From: Mixophyes australis
Lineage: Eukaryota; Chordata; Amphibia; Anura; Limnodynastidae
Direction: 5' to 3'
DNA length: 64,000 nt
Assembly (NCBI GenBank): GCA_036250195.1
Contig: JAVHZZ010000004.1
Coordinates: forward strand, 252,866,728-252,930,727
Shown here piece after piece: positions 1-10,919 of this stretch. Below the pieces are notes generated by a model. It worked only from the letters and a program-made list of their open reading frames with translations, had not been told where the DNA came from and ran no database searches. Each line of letters opens with the position of its first letter. Positions within the stretch are counted from its first letter, which is position 1. The translations under genes and the position numbers were made by a program.

Positions 1-1499
1 TAGCTTCCAAGATGGTGGCGGCTATCGCTTCTGGATTTCAGCACTCTATGCTCCACAGAGCATTGCCGGTCCCCAGGAAGTAATGTGGCTGTGTCTTCTT
101 CCGCCACATGCCAGCATCAGGCAAAGAAAAACTTCGGTTTCTGCAAGAGCTTCCGCTCTCACTACCTGACAGCGCTGCAGCTCCTGTAAGTAGTGCAGCC
201 TTGCTGTCCCAGCCTTTCTATCTTCTTTCTACTCTAAGCTAGTAGAAAACAGCCTATAAACATAAGTAAACAGCAGGAAATAAAAGTCAGCCAACTCCTT
301 GAAAGAGTAGCAGCTACCTAGCAGTTCACCAGAGGTCCTACTCCCTCTGGCACTCAACACACTGAAGTTGCAGGGGGTTACAGAGGGGATATGGCCTGCG
401 GACAGGAAGTTAAATAAGTTAACTATTTGAGTGCCTACTCCATGTTCCCTCATGCAACCCCATGGTATCAGTGTCCCCCAGATAGAATGAAGGATAAATA
501 AATACATTTATACAACAGCTTTTTATTCCTCTCAGTATATATTTCTCTCCAAAAAAAATAGAAATCCGATGCCAAGCCACAAAAAGAGCTACTGAGCCAA
601 CAAGCTACAGTTTATAGTGTATGTATGAAACTGATGACTCATCCAAGCAGAAAAGCATTATCTGGTGTGTTTTCACCACAGATAGGGAGAAACAGAAAAA
701 AAAAAAGCCCTTTCTATCAAGGAGTTCCTGCCAGAAAAAGTTTTGCAAGTCCAACTGGAAAAAGTTTTCCCATACAAAGCATGACAAAAGCCTATATAAA
801 CAAGGATAGCAGTGATACAGTGAAAATTATTTAAATAAAGCATTTTTTTCAGCTGACAATTCTTTTAAAATATTTTTAAGCTTATCAATATTTTTTATCT
901 ATTTTTAAACATTTTGGCTCTTAGTCAACTGAAAGCCCATTTCTGGGCCTGTACGACTTTGAAATGGAAAGGGTTGTAATTATCTATATATCTTTGTCAA
1001 TATAAATGTAGATTACATTCTTCGGTTTATATTTTTCACGACTACTCTCTAAACAGCTAATAGTTTTACTTACAAAAATATTTTCAATTAATTAGATATA
1101 CTATACACTATTTCTACTAAAAAATACTATATTAGACAAAAGTAATTCAATTGTATATTTTTTCACCTAACTGAAAATTTAAATTAATTTTTCAGGCAAG
1201 CATTAAATATAGTTTATAATATGTATTTACATAAACCAATTAATCAGCATTATTTTCTGTATTTTCTTTCAGTCGACTCATGGCTCCATGCTCACAGGAC
1301 AAGAAAGTGATACATTCATTGTTAGTTTTGTACATTTCTTAATGTATTTTGCTCTATTTTACTGACTTTTCCTTATTTCATAAAGATAAATGTCTAACTG
1401 CTTTAAACTATCTTTAACTGTTTCATTTTCAGTTGTGTCACTGTTGATAATAAACAAAATGCATATACCTTTTGACAAGTGTTGTATATATTTGTGTGG
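1..1499. other. Stretch without a recognised gene
   Basis: The first 200 bases are GC-richer and begin with a C-A-A-G-A-T-G-G-T-G-G-C-G-G phrase, a style common at LINE 5' ends and in housekeeping first exons, followed by a donor-like G-T-A-A-G-T near 189. No ORF from that ATG goes beyond about 24 codons. From about 530 to 1500 the DNA is AT-rich with no homology I can see. I cannot assign a function. Confidence 0.4.
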
Positions 1500-1504
1500 C
1501 TGGA

Positions 1505-1937
1505 GTGGCTGGATAGGTATGTACTTTGGGACAAGGTCAGAGATGTAAGGGGGAGAAGTGTTATTAAGGGCTTTGTAAGTGAGGGTAGGGAGCTTTAACT
1601 GAATTCTAAAATGGATAGGGAGCCAATGAAGGATTTAAGCAGAGGAGAAATGGAAGAGGTGCGATGGGAGAGGAAGATGAGCCTAGCTGCAACATTCTAT
1701 ATGGATTGAAAGTCAGAAGTGCAACAGCGAGGAAGGCCAGTGAGAAGAAGGTTGCAATAGTCGAGACGAGAAATGATTAGTGAATGGACCAGAATTTTGA
1801 TTGCTTCCTGAGAGAGAAAGGGACGGATTTTCATAATGCTATGGAGGCAGAAGTGGCAGGATTTGGTGAGGGACTGGAAATCAGGGGTAAATCAGAGGGC
1901 TGAATCAAGGGTGACTCCAAGGTAGCGGGATTGGGTG
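1505..1937 (-). pseudogene. L2/CR1-type LINE, RT thumb and C-terminal region
   Basis: Read on the minus strand this gives the conserved C-terminal part of an L2/CR1-clade ORF2: YLGVTLDSAL, then ILVHSLIISRLDYCNLLLTG, then NVAARLIFLSH, then a frameshift to TLTYKALNNTSPPYISDLVP. The DYCN block and the YKAL...PPYISDL block are family hallmarks of the reverse transcriptase thumb and following region. Stops and at least one frameshift make it non-functional. The catalytic RT palm is absent: this segment joins directly to endonuclease sequence upstream, so the copy is internally deleted. Confidence 0.75.
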
Positions 1938-2225
1938 ACAGGAGAAAGTGACAGGGACTGTGGGAGAAGGAAAGCCCCCGGTGGGAGAGTGCAGCGGGGT
2001 AAGCTTATCAGAGGGGAAGATCCACGTTTCTGTAAGGGTCAGGAGTCCAAAGCAATGGGAGAGGAAGAGGTCATGAATGGAAGCAAGTTTGCTGCACACA
2101 GATCTTGCTTTCCAGAGTGCACAGGACAGAGGAAGGTGAGTAAGAGGAGTGATGGGAATACAGTTGGCGGGATTGGATGTTTGGGGAGACAGGGTTTGAA
2201 GATACCGGGTTTTCTGGCCCAATGC
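1938..2225 (-). pseudogene. L2/CR1-type LINE, start of the ORF2 endonuclease
   Basis: The minus-strand reading frame contains LSCALWKARSVCSKLASIHD followed by LFLSHCFGLLTLTETW. This matches the start of L2/CR1 ORF2 apurinic endonucleases, where ALWNARSV and LTETW surround the first catalytic motifs (Asn and Glu). Here the Asn of the WNARS motif is Lys. The frame runs out soon after the TGGF block and meets the RT C-terminal segment near 1938, so most of the endonuclease and all of the RT palm are missing. It is a dead fragment in the same orientation as its neighbour. Confidence 0.65.
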
Positions 2226-2299
2226 TACCCACTACACGCTGGCTGGCCACCCATGGGTGCCTCACTATGCCAGGGAATTCTACCAAGTACCTTCTAGGA

Positions 2300-3650
2300 T
2301 TTGTATAGTTACTCAGGCAAATGCAGTTAGAAAAGTACAGCAGTACATTTATTGTCATACAAGCAACACTAGAATATTATGTACACACATTAAATAAATG
2401 CCAGGCAGGTTTACCACATCATCTGTCCCTTACCCCACTAGCTTAAGGAGTTACAGTCACCTGGCTTTCCAAACTTGACGACTCATGGATCTCTCTCAGC
2501 TGCATATGTAGACTCTAGTAGAGAACGACAACTCAAAACCAGATCTTCCACCTTTCATGAAAGAAATCCCAGAATGAACACCCCCTCTCCCCTGGAGTGG
2601 CTCCTTATATCTAGGGTCTAATTTCCACAGTATTTTCCCCTCACTGGGCAAACCCCTTTGTCTATTCTTCTTATCCATTGGTCAGTGCTGGACTAGGGGG
2701 GGAGGGGTTGGAGAGGGGAGTGAAGATGAGCTGTCCTTCCACAGAACCTCCCCTGCTAGATGGCCTGTCTGGACTAGTCTGATAAGAACAAAGGACACTA
2801 ATTAGTTTTCCCACTCCAGCATCTTGCAACCTGATCCCTATCCATAACCCCCACTGGCTTCACTTTAAGGACAATGAATAATAACCTCACTGCCACATCA
2901 TCAATATCCAATAAACAATATATTTACAATGAGCTACAATGTCCCCTTCTCCATATGTAATTAGACAATGCAGTTGTAGTCTGCTGAGCTGGGGAACAAA
3001 AGCAAGGGCTATAAAAATTACTTGCTATAATCCATATTATGTGAGAAACATGATGGTTACAGGGTTATCACACTCGTTTCATCACACAGGGTGATATGTG
3101 GTGGACGGAGGAGCGACAGGGGATAGAGGGAATAGGCTTGAGTCTGTAGTATGGAATAGTGATGTGGGGAGCTATGAAGGGGAATGGTTGTTAGACAAGA
3201 CAGCAGTGACATAAGGCAGGAGTGGAGAGATATTATAAAATATTAGCTACAGTGGAAATTGCACTGAAGTAGTTGTGTATGAACAGTGTGCAAGGGGGAG
3301 AAGGGGCGCCACTTAGAGAATATGGGTAAGTGAGCAACAAGTGTGTTTTGAAGGTAGGAGTACAAGCAACAGCATAAATGAAAACAAGTCATAATCAAAC
3401 AGTAGATGTAAGAATTAAGGTTGAGAAACAGATCAACACGGTATCTACAGGCAGTGCACAATGCAGGTGGTGGTGGATTTCAGAGCTCACAGATGATTGT
3501 TGAATGTTTTCCTCATGTAGCAGTGTTTCCAGAAAGAATATTCTCCTTTTGTTCTCCTCTTGTTCAACCCTTGTGCTACTCATACTATGCTATCTAATTT
3601 TTAATACACTTGTAAAAAATCCTCCTCACTTAGAAGAAAGCCAAACAGAT
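2300..3650. other. Stretch without a recognised gene
   Basis: No ORF here resembles a protein I know, and the short ORFs lack domain features. The 2300-2420 part carries AATAAA-like signals and might be LTR or UTR material from an old element, but no boundaries could be found. Confidence 0.4.
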
Positions 3651-3675
3651 TAAGACTGTTCTTCAGACACAAAGT

Positions 3676-3891
3676 ATGACAGTTGCAACTCGGACCATCT
3701 GTCGCCAAATCAATGAAAGCAGGTTATAGGATAAGAGGCCCAGGAGGGACGCACTGCTGTGAGAGAGACATAAAAAAGCCAAAATGGAGGATGTCAAAAC
3801 ACACCTGAACAAACCAAATTCCTTCAGTGAGAATATCCTGTGGACACATCAGACCAAATTAAAAATTTTCGGTGGGTTCGAACTATTATAA
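3676..3891 (+). pseudogene. Tc1/mariner transposase fragment
   Basis: One plus-strand frame reads VATRTICRQINESRL, then a stop, RPRRDALL, a stop, then RHKKAKMEDVKTHLNKP and NSFSENILWTHQTKLKIFGG. This follows the Tc1 layout: the end of the second helix-turn-helix, the HKKAR-EFAKKHL block, then the LWSDETK-IELFG block that holds the second catalytic aspartate. That aspartate position is His here (WTHQTK), and two in-frame stops are present, so it is inactive. Only about 70 codons remain and no terminal inverted repeats were found. Confidence 0.7.
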
Positions 3892-4079
3892 AAATGAACT
3901 ATCTACAAGTGAATTTGTAAGTGTATTGCATGCGTTATTTATTGTGTGATTCCATCATGACATGTGGCGTACTGATTGCAATCGGTAAAACATATTAATA
4001 TAGTTTATTTCATCCAATTATTTGACTTTGGCAACGTGCAATGTTCAAAACAAGTAATAGTTCTGGATAATGAGTCCTC

Positions 4080-4965
4080 AGTCCAGACTTACCTGAACGG
4101 TGTAAATTTTGTGTCAGTATCGCTATTCTGGAATGCTGTCCTGGGGGACACTGCAAGTCCCCATGACCGAGATTCACATGCTGCGAGTTCCCTGGCAGAT
4201 CTTTTAAGACTGGGCGTCCGACCAGTGTCTCAGTTGCCAGCATGTCCAGCCGGACCCGTTCACTGCAGACATCTTTCCGATCCAGTTTATGGGGTTTGTT
4301 GCACTCGGTTTTAAGAAGTCCCAGCTGAACACACCTGAAACACCTTTAGTTCCACAATTTCACAGCTGGACCTTGAGCTATAGTGACACCACAAAACATC
4401 CCTGACCATACAGTGCTATGAGGATCCACTGATCAGACAGTCTTATGCAATACCACGGGCTAAACAATTCTGGTAATGCCCTCAGGCTGAACAGTGACAA
4501 GCTCTTGTTTCAGCACAGCAATCTCTGTCTTTCTCCACTATTGTTTCTTTAAGAGATTCCACTGCTTTTCCTCTTTCCTCATTCTGTGCTGCTATCTCTT
4601 TAACTGCTCAACTTTCTTTTGGTTCACACAACTCTTGTAACTTATTTCTCAGGGACTCAGAAACAGCCTCTTTGATTTTCCCTTTTTCAACACACTGCTG
4701 CTTTGAGTCCCTCATCTCTCTTTCTCAAGCCAGGAGATTTCGACTCTAAAAGTTTTCTTCATACTCAGCCATGCCTACATAGTCTGACCCACGTAACACC
4801 AGGCTTGCACAGAGAGCATGAGATTCTTCTACTTCTTTTCCATTCTGCAAACTACCATGCAATGTTTCAAACTCACCCTCCTGGGAATCAATTTCAGCCC
4901 CACCAGTTTGTACACTTTATTTCTGACACATTTTATTCTTTTCCTTGCCTGTCTTGACTGGAGTA
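4080..4965 (-). pseudogene. Retroelement gag remnant: coiled coil, then zinc knuckle
   Basis: On the minus strand, a charged helical stretch (EREMRDSKQQCVEKGKIKEA, then VSESLRNKLQELCEPKE and AAQNEERGKAVESLKETIVE) has coiled-coil character. It is followed after frameshifts and stops by VLKQELVTVQPEG and then CFRCVQLGLLKTEC. The last matches a CCHC knuckle, CX2CX4HX4C, with the His replaced by Leu. The order coiled coil then knuckle is that of a Gag polyprotein of a gypsy-like element. It lies antisense to the chromovirus segment that begins near 5006 and so belongs to a different element. A decayed host coiled-coil gene is a less likely alternative because of the knuckle. Confidence 0.5.
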
Positions 4966-5005
4966 AGAAAAGTTAGGCTGACAACAAATTACTCTTGATT
5001 TCTGT

Positions 5006-5560
5006 TTGCAGTTATTTAAACATTTAAAGGTTCACTCTGATCTTCTCCAGTCTTCCTTCCAGTCCAAATGTTTTTTGGATCGTCACCGCAGAGAATGCCC
5101 CTTCAGAGTGGGCGATGAAATTTGGCTCTCCACACGAAATATTAAAATCAGGCAAAAATGTAAAACACTCAGACCTAAGTTCTTCAGACCCTTTACCATT
5201 ATCAAAAATGTCAATCCCGTTGCCATCAGGCTGAAGCTTCCTCGCTCCCTAAGAATTCTGAATACATTCCTTTGCTCTCAGTTGAAACCTGTTATCTCTT
5301 CTAGCAAGTTATCTCTTCTAGCAACCTGTTAATCTCTGCAAGTCATGAAGACCTCAACCAGTCAATGTGGATGGTTGCCAGGAATTTGTCATGGAAAAGA
5401 TTCTAGACTCAAAACAGACCAAGGGCAAATTAATTTCTTGGTGCATTGAATGGGCTACTGCCCGGAGAAACGATCTTGGTTTCCATGGAGGCACCTACAT
5501 GCTGGCAAACTCATCAAGGAATTCTTCAAACAATTTCCTAGAAAACTAGGGTTTTGTGGT
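5006..5560 (+). pseudogene. Ty3/gypsy chromovirus: integrase C-terminus and chromodomain
   Basis: The frame reads CPFRVGDEIWLSTRNIKI, then KTLRPKFFRPFTIIKNVNPV and AIRLKLPRSLRI, which is the SH3-like integrase C-terminal domain of sushi-type chromoviruses. After a stop, a decayed chromodomain follows (EFVMEKILDSKQTKGKL, then a frameshift). The segment ends just before a polypurine tract and an LTR starting at 5589, the correct order for the 3' end of such an element. Integrase core, RNase H and RT of this copy are absent upstream, so it is 5' truncated. Confidence 0.75.
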
Positions 5561-5588
5561 TCCTTGACCCTTCCTCAAGGGGGGGTAC

Positions 5589-6139
5589 TGTTATGAGCCA
5601 CTCCGGCAGCGGCTCGTCTTCCTCCTTTGCTGTGCATCCTGCTTGCTGCTCTGACAGTCGGGACGTCACTTCCGCTCCCTCATCCCGGCTGTCTGCAATG
5701 CAACAGCTGGAACACTCTGTAGCTCCCCGCTGTGCCCAGCGCATGCACACTGGATCCCTTCTGTCCACAGCCTCTTAGGCTAATTAAGGAGTGCTGCGAC
5801 AATTTATCAAACAGCCCCTGGGACTTATTATGTTCCCTCCTGTTATCTCATTGGTTGCCTTGTGTATTTAAGGCTTAGGCTCTCTGCCAGTTATAGCATC
5901 TTGTGTGCTGCACATTTTTCTGACCAGCTTTTCTTCCTGTGGTTACTTGATTCTCCTTTGTGATCCTTGGCTTTGTTTTTGAACTTTGCATGGACTCTTG
6001 TTGCCTTGACCTCTGGCCTTGTTATTGGAAATCCCTGCTCGCTGCTAGCCCTGATCCTTTGGCCTGCCCTTGACTACTCTGCCTGCTATGGAATCCTGAC
6101 CCCGGCCTGCTTCTGACTAGGGCTCCAGTATTTGTTACA
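5589..6139 (+). repeat. Chromovirus 3' LTR with polypurine tract just upstream
   Basis: A G-rich polypurine tract (about 5576-5586) is followed by TGTTATGAGCC, the expected start of a 3' LTR. The segment ends at a plausible TTACA near 6139, giving about 551 bases. The second half has the short C/T-rich phrases typical of the R-U5 region of sushi elements. The start is well supported; the end is chosen only from the TG...CA rule, since no second LTR of this copy is in the window. Confidence 0.6.
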
Positions 6140-6149
6140 GCCGCTATAG

Positions 6150-6870
6150 ATAAACTGCGAACACATAAAGTTCTACTGGAAAGACGGCTGCTAAAGGTGA
6201 AGACCTCTATTCCGTCAATTGTAAAAGTTTATAATTGGTAGTCTATGCCCTAACATATACATGGTGACAACACCTGGCATTATGTCACTGCTAAGGTGAA
6301 AATTGGGACCTCTTGTGGTTCTTCGGTTGTTAAAGTCGGGTTAGTCCCTTCCTTGATGAATGATGCCAAGGATTTTCCACATTTTTGAAAATTATGGGAA
6401 TCCCGTATGATCTCTGGTGTAAATGGTATAGAGCCGTTTGACTACACTTATGGTCCGCTGGCAGTGGATGTGTCCTGTGAACCTCCAGAGTCACTTCTTT
6501 TTGATTGTATGGCTGGAGAAATAGCAAATGATGAAGGGCAAAGTGAGGCCCCTCTTAGGGGGAACCGGCTGTATTCCTGACTACTCTTCTGCCTCACCCC
6601 TGGTGCTACATCGTGGATTGATTCCTGCCTACCAATCAGCTCCAGGCTGCTATCTTCCAGATATATGGTTAGTGAACCTGGTCATCAGTTCCCTGTAGAT
6701 ATGTCCATCTCATAGAACTCTCTCCTTACGTCAGTAGGCTAACCTGGGGGCCGCGACCTGCGGTTCTCCGGCAGCAAAACCCACCCTGCCTTGCGGCGGT
6801 TCTTGGAAAAGACCAGGAGGGCCGTTAGACTCCGCACCCTAGGAAGGCCGGCATAAATACTGACTAAGGT
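6150..6870 (+). pseudogene. Gmr1-like gypsy element, putative protease region
   Basis: Plus-strand frames give VVKVGLVPSLMNDA followed by DFPHF. This resembles the protease end block in which a lost peptide such as VILGxD sits before the DFP motif. Next come broken frames with IEPFDYTYGPLAVDVSCEPP. The catalytic DTG/DSG triad is not visible, so the call rests on these weak matches and on position directly upstream of the integrase segment. It may be only spacer. Confidence 0.35.
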
Positions 6871-6874
6871 AACC

Positions 6875-7090
6875 TTGAAACCTAACACAAATAGGGGTGA
6901 GGGTGTGGTAGTTCCCCAGTCATATAGAAGAACCATATTAGACCTAGCTAATGGTCACATCACAGCAGGACACTTAAGGGCAGAAAAGACCATTGAGAGG
7001 ATTTTACAGTGGTTATTTTGGCCAGGGATGCCTAAAAAGTTGACAGCATATTGTACTTCCTAACCCAAGTGTCAGTATAATGCTTCCAGA
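6875..7090 (+). pseudogene. Gmr1-like gypsy integrase, N-terminal zinc-binding segment
   Basis: The frame reads VVVPQSYRRTILDLANGHIT, then AGHLRAEKTIERIL, LFWPGM and, past a stop, CQYNASRSY. This is the HHCC integrase zinc domain with its usual VP..YR..IL.LAH...GHLG..KT..RI...FYWPGM...V..YC..C pattern, here with one His changed to Asn (ANGH for AHxx). It is cut off near 7095 by an insertion, and the integrase core resumes near 9080. It lies upstream of RT sequence, an order discussed in the findings. Confidence 0.7.
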
Positions 7091-7094
7091 TCCT

Positions 7095-7471
7095 ATTTCA
7101 GGGGGTGAGGTACGGTTTTTCGGTATTGAAAAACCCGACACCCACTTTACTTACAAAAAAAAGACGAAAGTGTTAAAAAACGATGTGACTATTGATAGAC
7201 TTAGCTTTACAGCGACTCCGCAGCTAAGCGATGCACCACAAAGCTGACTGTAAGTCATTTCTAATGAACAGGTGTCCGGCAGTACAGTTTCTTGTCATCG
7301 CAACTTGGATTCCTTTAAATATAAAGTGGCAATGTCGGGTTAAGTGTGACATTGCCGCTTTAAATTTAACCCTTCGTGTGAATTCAGCTGCTTCATCTTG
7401 TTGCTGTTATATAAACTGCAAACCATTAACCCTTCGTGTGAATTCAGCTGCTTCAACTTGTTGCTGTTATA
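7095..7471 (+). repeat. Repeat block inserted in the integrase (left part)
   Basis: This block separates the integrase zinc domain from its core. It has a small inverted repeat at 7322-7360 (AAAGTGGCAATGTC / GACATTGCCGCTTT) and then two copies of a 60-base unit starting at about 7369 and 7429 with CCTTCGTGTGAATTCAGCTG. The same unit family recurs as a 57-bp array near 63.4 kb. The block continues at 8956 beyond a hAT insertion. Its own class is unknown; it may be LTR or leader sequence of a chromovirus. Confidence 0.5.
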
Positions 7472-8947
7472 CAGGGCCTGATTAAGGGTCACAGCCGCCC
7501 TAGGCTACTACACTGGTTACCGCCCCCCCGGCACCAATGTGTGGGTAAATAAAAAAAAATAAAAAAAATATATATATAGATATATGTAAACAAAATTGTA
7601 AAACATTAATTAATACATAAAACACACTTCATTATGCACTTCCTCTCTTACCTGATCTTGCAGCGTAGACTACCTGGTGTTCTCTTTTGCTTGTTCTTGG
7701 AGCGTTGGCCGTTGGCTGGCTTCGGAAAACTTGGGAGTCCTGTATTTAAAATGTGCAAAAATTGTATTATAGTGCCAAATTTTAACAAACCCTGAATGAT
7801 ACAAAACAACCCCCTAGTACAGACATAGACAATAAAATATATGAAATTTATTTACACTCATATAGTAACATTTACCAGCCCTGTCTATCTAGTATTTAGT
7901 ATTCTAGTGACCGCTGAAACCACAATCAGCATCCACATCACCGCCACACAATACAGAGATCCTTCCCCCACAAGCTATTTCATCACCTCCGCCACCAGCT
8001 AATTCATCCCCCCTATCGACCCGCAACAGACAGTGTATGACCCCCTATCCAATTCATTAACCCCCCCTTGTAGCCAGTTCATTACCTCCCTATTGCCATT
8101 TCATCAATCCCCCCTATCCAATTCATTAACCCCCCTCTAGCCAGTTTATTACCTCCCTATTTTCACTTCATTAATCCCCTCCCCTAGCCATTTCATTAAC
8201 CCGCTCCATCCAATTCATAAGCACCCCCTTTCCAATTCATAAGCACCCCCTCTAGCCAGTTCATTAATCCCCATTTACACTTCATTAATCCCCCCTAGCC
8301 ATTCCATTAATCCCCCCATCCAATTCATAAGCCCCCCTCTAACCAGTTCATTACCTCCCTATTTTCACTTCATTAATCCCCCCTATCCAATCCATACTAG
8401 CCAGTTCATTAATCCCCCCATATCCAATTTATAAGACCCCCCTCATTAGCCACATTAGCCAGTTCATTAGTCCCCCCAGTCATCTCCCCCCCTCCACATC
8501 CGATGTGTCTCCCCCCCCCTGATATTTAACAAGCTGCACTTACCTTGCTGTCTTCTGTTCCTCCTCTCACCAGCCGGCGCTTCTGTCATCTTCACACTCA
8601 GCTAACAGCATCCGACGCTGTTAGCTGCACTGTCACTGCGAGCGCGCTCTCTGTGATTAGTGTGGTCACGTGAGATGTGAGATCTCACGTGACCACACTA
8701 AGCAATACACTGACTAACAGCAGCAGCTAACAGCTAACAGCATCAGATGCTGTTAGCTGCGTGATTGGGTATAGGAACATGCGGGACCGCCCCCTTGTGG
8801 ACAGAGGTGGCCCTATCAGAAGAGAAAGAAGCCGATCGCCGGCATTTGAATAAAAAAACAACAAAAAAAAAACCAGCTTGCTAGTGTGCTGTGCTGCGCC
8901 CCCCAGGACTCTGCAGCCTGGTCAGCCTAGTGGTTGATCAGGCCCTG
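7472..8947. mobile_element. Non-autonomous hAT element with 8-bp target duplication
   Basis: The left end starts CAGGGCCTGATTAAGGG and the right end reads TGATCAGGCCCTG, its inverted partner. The element is flanked by perfect 8-base duplications CTGTTATA (7464-7471 and 8948-8955). CAG-type ends and 8-bp duplications are diagnostic of hAT. No transposase is encoded. The interior has a degenerate array of short units with ATTCATTAA and a C-run (about 8000-8480), and a strong palindrome GTGTGGTCACGTGAG...CTCACGTGACCACAC (about 8661-8699) flanked by AACAGCATC...GATGCTGTTAGC repeats. Confidence 0.85.
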
Positions 8948-8955
8948 CTGTTATA

Positions 8956-9066
8956 TGAACTTGTGTGGATTCATCTTCATTCTACCAACTTGTGTACAGA
9001 TTCCAGCTGTTATCTTCTGTATGGTTCCTCCTCCTAACTTCCAGTATACAGGATTAGAGTAAGCTC
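8956..9066 (+). repeat. Repeat block inserted in the integrase (right part)
   Basis: This continues the block broken by the hAT element. It shares several exact phrases with 63750-63830, including TTGTGTACAGATTCCAGCTG, so the two places carry copies of one repeat family. The junction with integrase sequence is around 9066-9080. Confidence 0.5.
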
Positions 9067-9079
9067 TATGAGCAAGGCA

Positions 9080-9765
9080 TTCACCCGGCCCCCCAGTTTC
9101 CACTACACACTTGCCACATCTAGTTCCAGGGGTCCCGAGACGAATTCCAGATATCCTATTGCCGCCACAGTAGCTATGGATATTGTTGGACCCTTGTTAA
9201 AGACTGCTCAGGGGCATCTGTATATCCTACTGATAATGATTATACTACCTGGTATCTCGAGGCCATCCCTTTTTTGCAATATTTCAACCAAGAAAATAGT
9301 TAGAGAGCTGGTGCATGGCTTAAGTCAAGTGGGAATACATGATGAAATCCTGACTGAGCAAGGTACCCCCTTTATGTGCAAGTTGTTTAAGGTCGCTCAC
9401 CTCAGGACATCCATTTACCATCCCCAGACTTATGTGCTGTTTGAAAGGATGAACCAAACCTTACAAAGCATGCTAAAAAAGATTGCAGATAAAGATGGGA
9501 AAAACTGGGATTATTTATTGCCATATTTGTTAGTGGCAATTAGAAAAGTTCCTCAGTCCTCTACAGGGTTCTCTCCATTTGATTACTTGTATGGGAGATA
9601 CACCAGAGGGTTACTAGATGTGGCAAAAGAAACATGGGAGGAGCAACGCACTCCTTACAAAAGTAAAATTGAACATGGAGCACATGGAACAAGTTCAACA
9701 AGCTCAACAAAGGGTGTATAATCGTAACTCCTGGGTACGTACGTTTGCCCCAGAGGACAAAGTTC
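9080..9765 (+). pseudogene. Gmr1-like gypsy integrase core
   Basis: The frame contains VAMDIVGPLLKTAQGH (first catalytic Asp in MDIVGP), HDEILTEQGTPFMCKLF (second acidic position; the usual TDxGTxF is TEQGTPF, so Asp is Glu), SIYHPQTYVLFERMNQTLQS (the HPQTxG...ERxNxTLK block with the catalytic Glu), then WDYLLPYLLVAIRKVPQSST and GFSPFDYLYGR. This is a retroviral-type DDE integrase core. Most of it is open for 217 codons, then a frameshift follows. It ends where a solo LTR is inserted at 9778. Confidence 0.8.
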
Positions 9766-9777
9766 TTACATTGGTAC

Positions 9778-10625
9778 TGTTATGCACGTTTCGTCGCTAT
9801 CCAATAACGATTGTCGAATCTCAATTTGTGTTTCCAACGCACAAATATTTATTCTCAAAAAGTAGCAGAATAATTCAAGCGAAATAATAATAAGTACAGC
9901 CGTTACTTATCGCAGGCACTCTGGATCCAGTGAACAGTCATTCAGGTCTGAAGTCTGTGGTCGATATGACTGAACACTAAATGAAAGCTACTGCTTATAT
10001 GCAAACAGAAATACAGTAAAATAATGCAGATGGTGTGGCTTGCTTCTATTGGTCCAGGCTTCAGGAAGGTCCAGGTGGTTGCAGATCATAGGCTAGTTCA
10101 AACTAAAGAATGCAAAGTTGGGGGTCATCTCTCAAGGGGATGTGCTCCTTGCTTCCCGCCAAGACTCCAGTTACAACTAGTCTATTAGCATTTTATAGTC
10201 AGCATCATATTAAAGGTTTATTCCCTAACATCAATAACTAGAGTATGCAATGTGCGATCTCTTCGCCGAATGCACCGGACAGCTGCTGATGTAAAGGGGC
10301 TTAATGTGATACCACACATGACACATTTCCTTTAACCTGTACCATATGTATTACTAATATGCATATAACTTATAATATTACACATAAACACTACTATATT
10401 CTGATATAAATAACTATGTGTTGCAACTATCATTAATGTGTGCTGTTTACAAAGATGCGTATTGGTGCGAATATGTGTATATGTGTAAAAACCGCTATTG
10501 CCACGTGTTGTGGCTGCGTAGGTCCTTCCATGCCGTAGCGTGCTCTACGCATATTTTAAGACAAAGACAACCAAGTTTGCTCGATATTAATTGAAATGAC
10601 TTTATCCAATTTGCTGACTTCGACA
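9778..10625 (-). repeat. Solo LTR inserted in the integrase
   Basis: The segment runs from TGTTATGCACG to TTCGACA and is flanked by GTAC at 9774-9777 and 10626-10629, a 4-base duplication. Removing it joins the integrase core phrase EDKVLTLV directly to the C-terminal domain phrase TVPRIESKFMAKWQG, exactly as in intact gypsy integrases, which supports the boundaries. Orientation is tentative: on the minus strand an AATAAA lies some 75 bases from the end, as expected of an LTR poly(A) signal. No internal retroelement sequence accompanies it. Confidence 0.65.
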
Positions 10626-10626
10626 G

Positions 10627-10881
10627 TACCCAGGATAGAAAGCAAGTTTATGGCTAAATGGCAAGGTCCGGTTGAGATCAGGAAGAAAGTGAATGAGATT
10701 AGCTATAAAGTGTACCAGCCAGGGAAAAGAAAGCTCGAACAACTTTACCATGTTATCTTAATAAAACCCTGGAAGGATAGTTTAGCCTTGTCAGCTGAAC
10801 ATGGACCACCAGTAACTCAACTCCCTTTAGTTCCAGAAGTAAAAGTGTCAGACGCTGTCAACTGCTCAAAAGAACAAGACT
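10627..10881 (+). pseudogene. Gmr1-like gypsy integrase, C-terminal domain
   Basis: The frame reads TVPRIESKFMAKWQGPVEIR, then KKVNEISYKVYQPGKRK, EQLYHVILIKPWKD, a textbook integrase C-terminal SH3-like domain with the LxAKWQGPY.V....Y.V..PGRR...Q.YHVNLLKPW pattern. It is open for about 85 codons and ends at a stop at 10881. No chromodomain follows. RT-like sequence begins only some 40 bases later in the same orientation. Confidence 0.8.
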
Positions 10882-10919
10882 AAAGTGTTCTTTATAAGAA
10901 ATAGGAATATATTTTCAGA

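Noticed and set aside
1..200. First exon of a host gene starting at the ATG near position 12
   Set aside because: The frame closes after about 24 codons and no downstream exon could be linked; kept only as an unassigned stretch.
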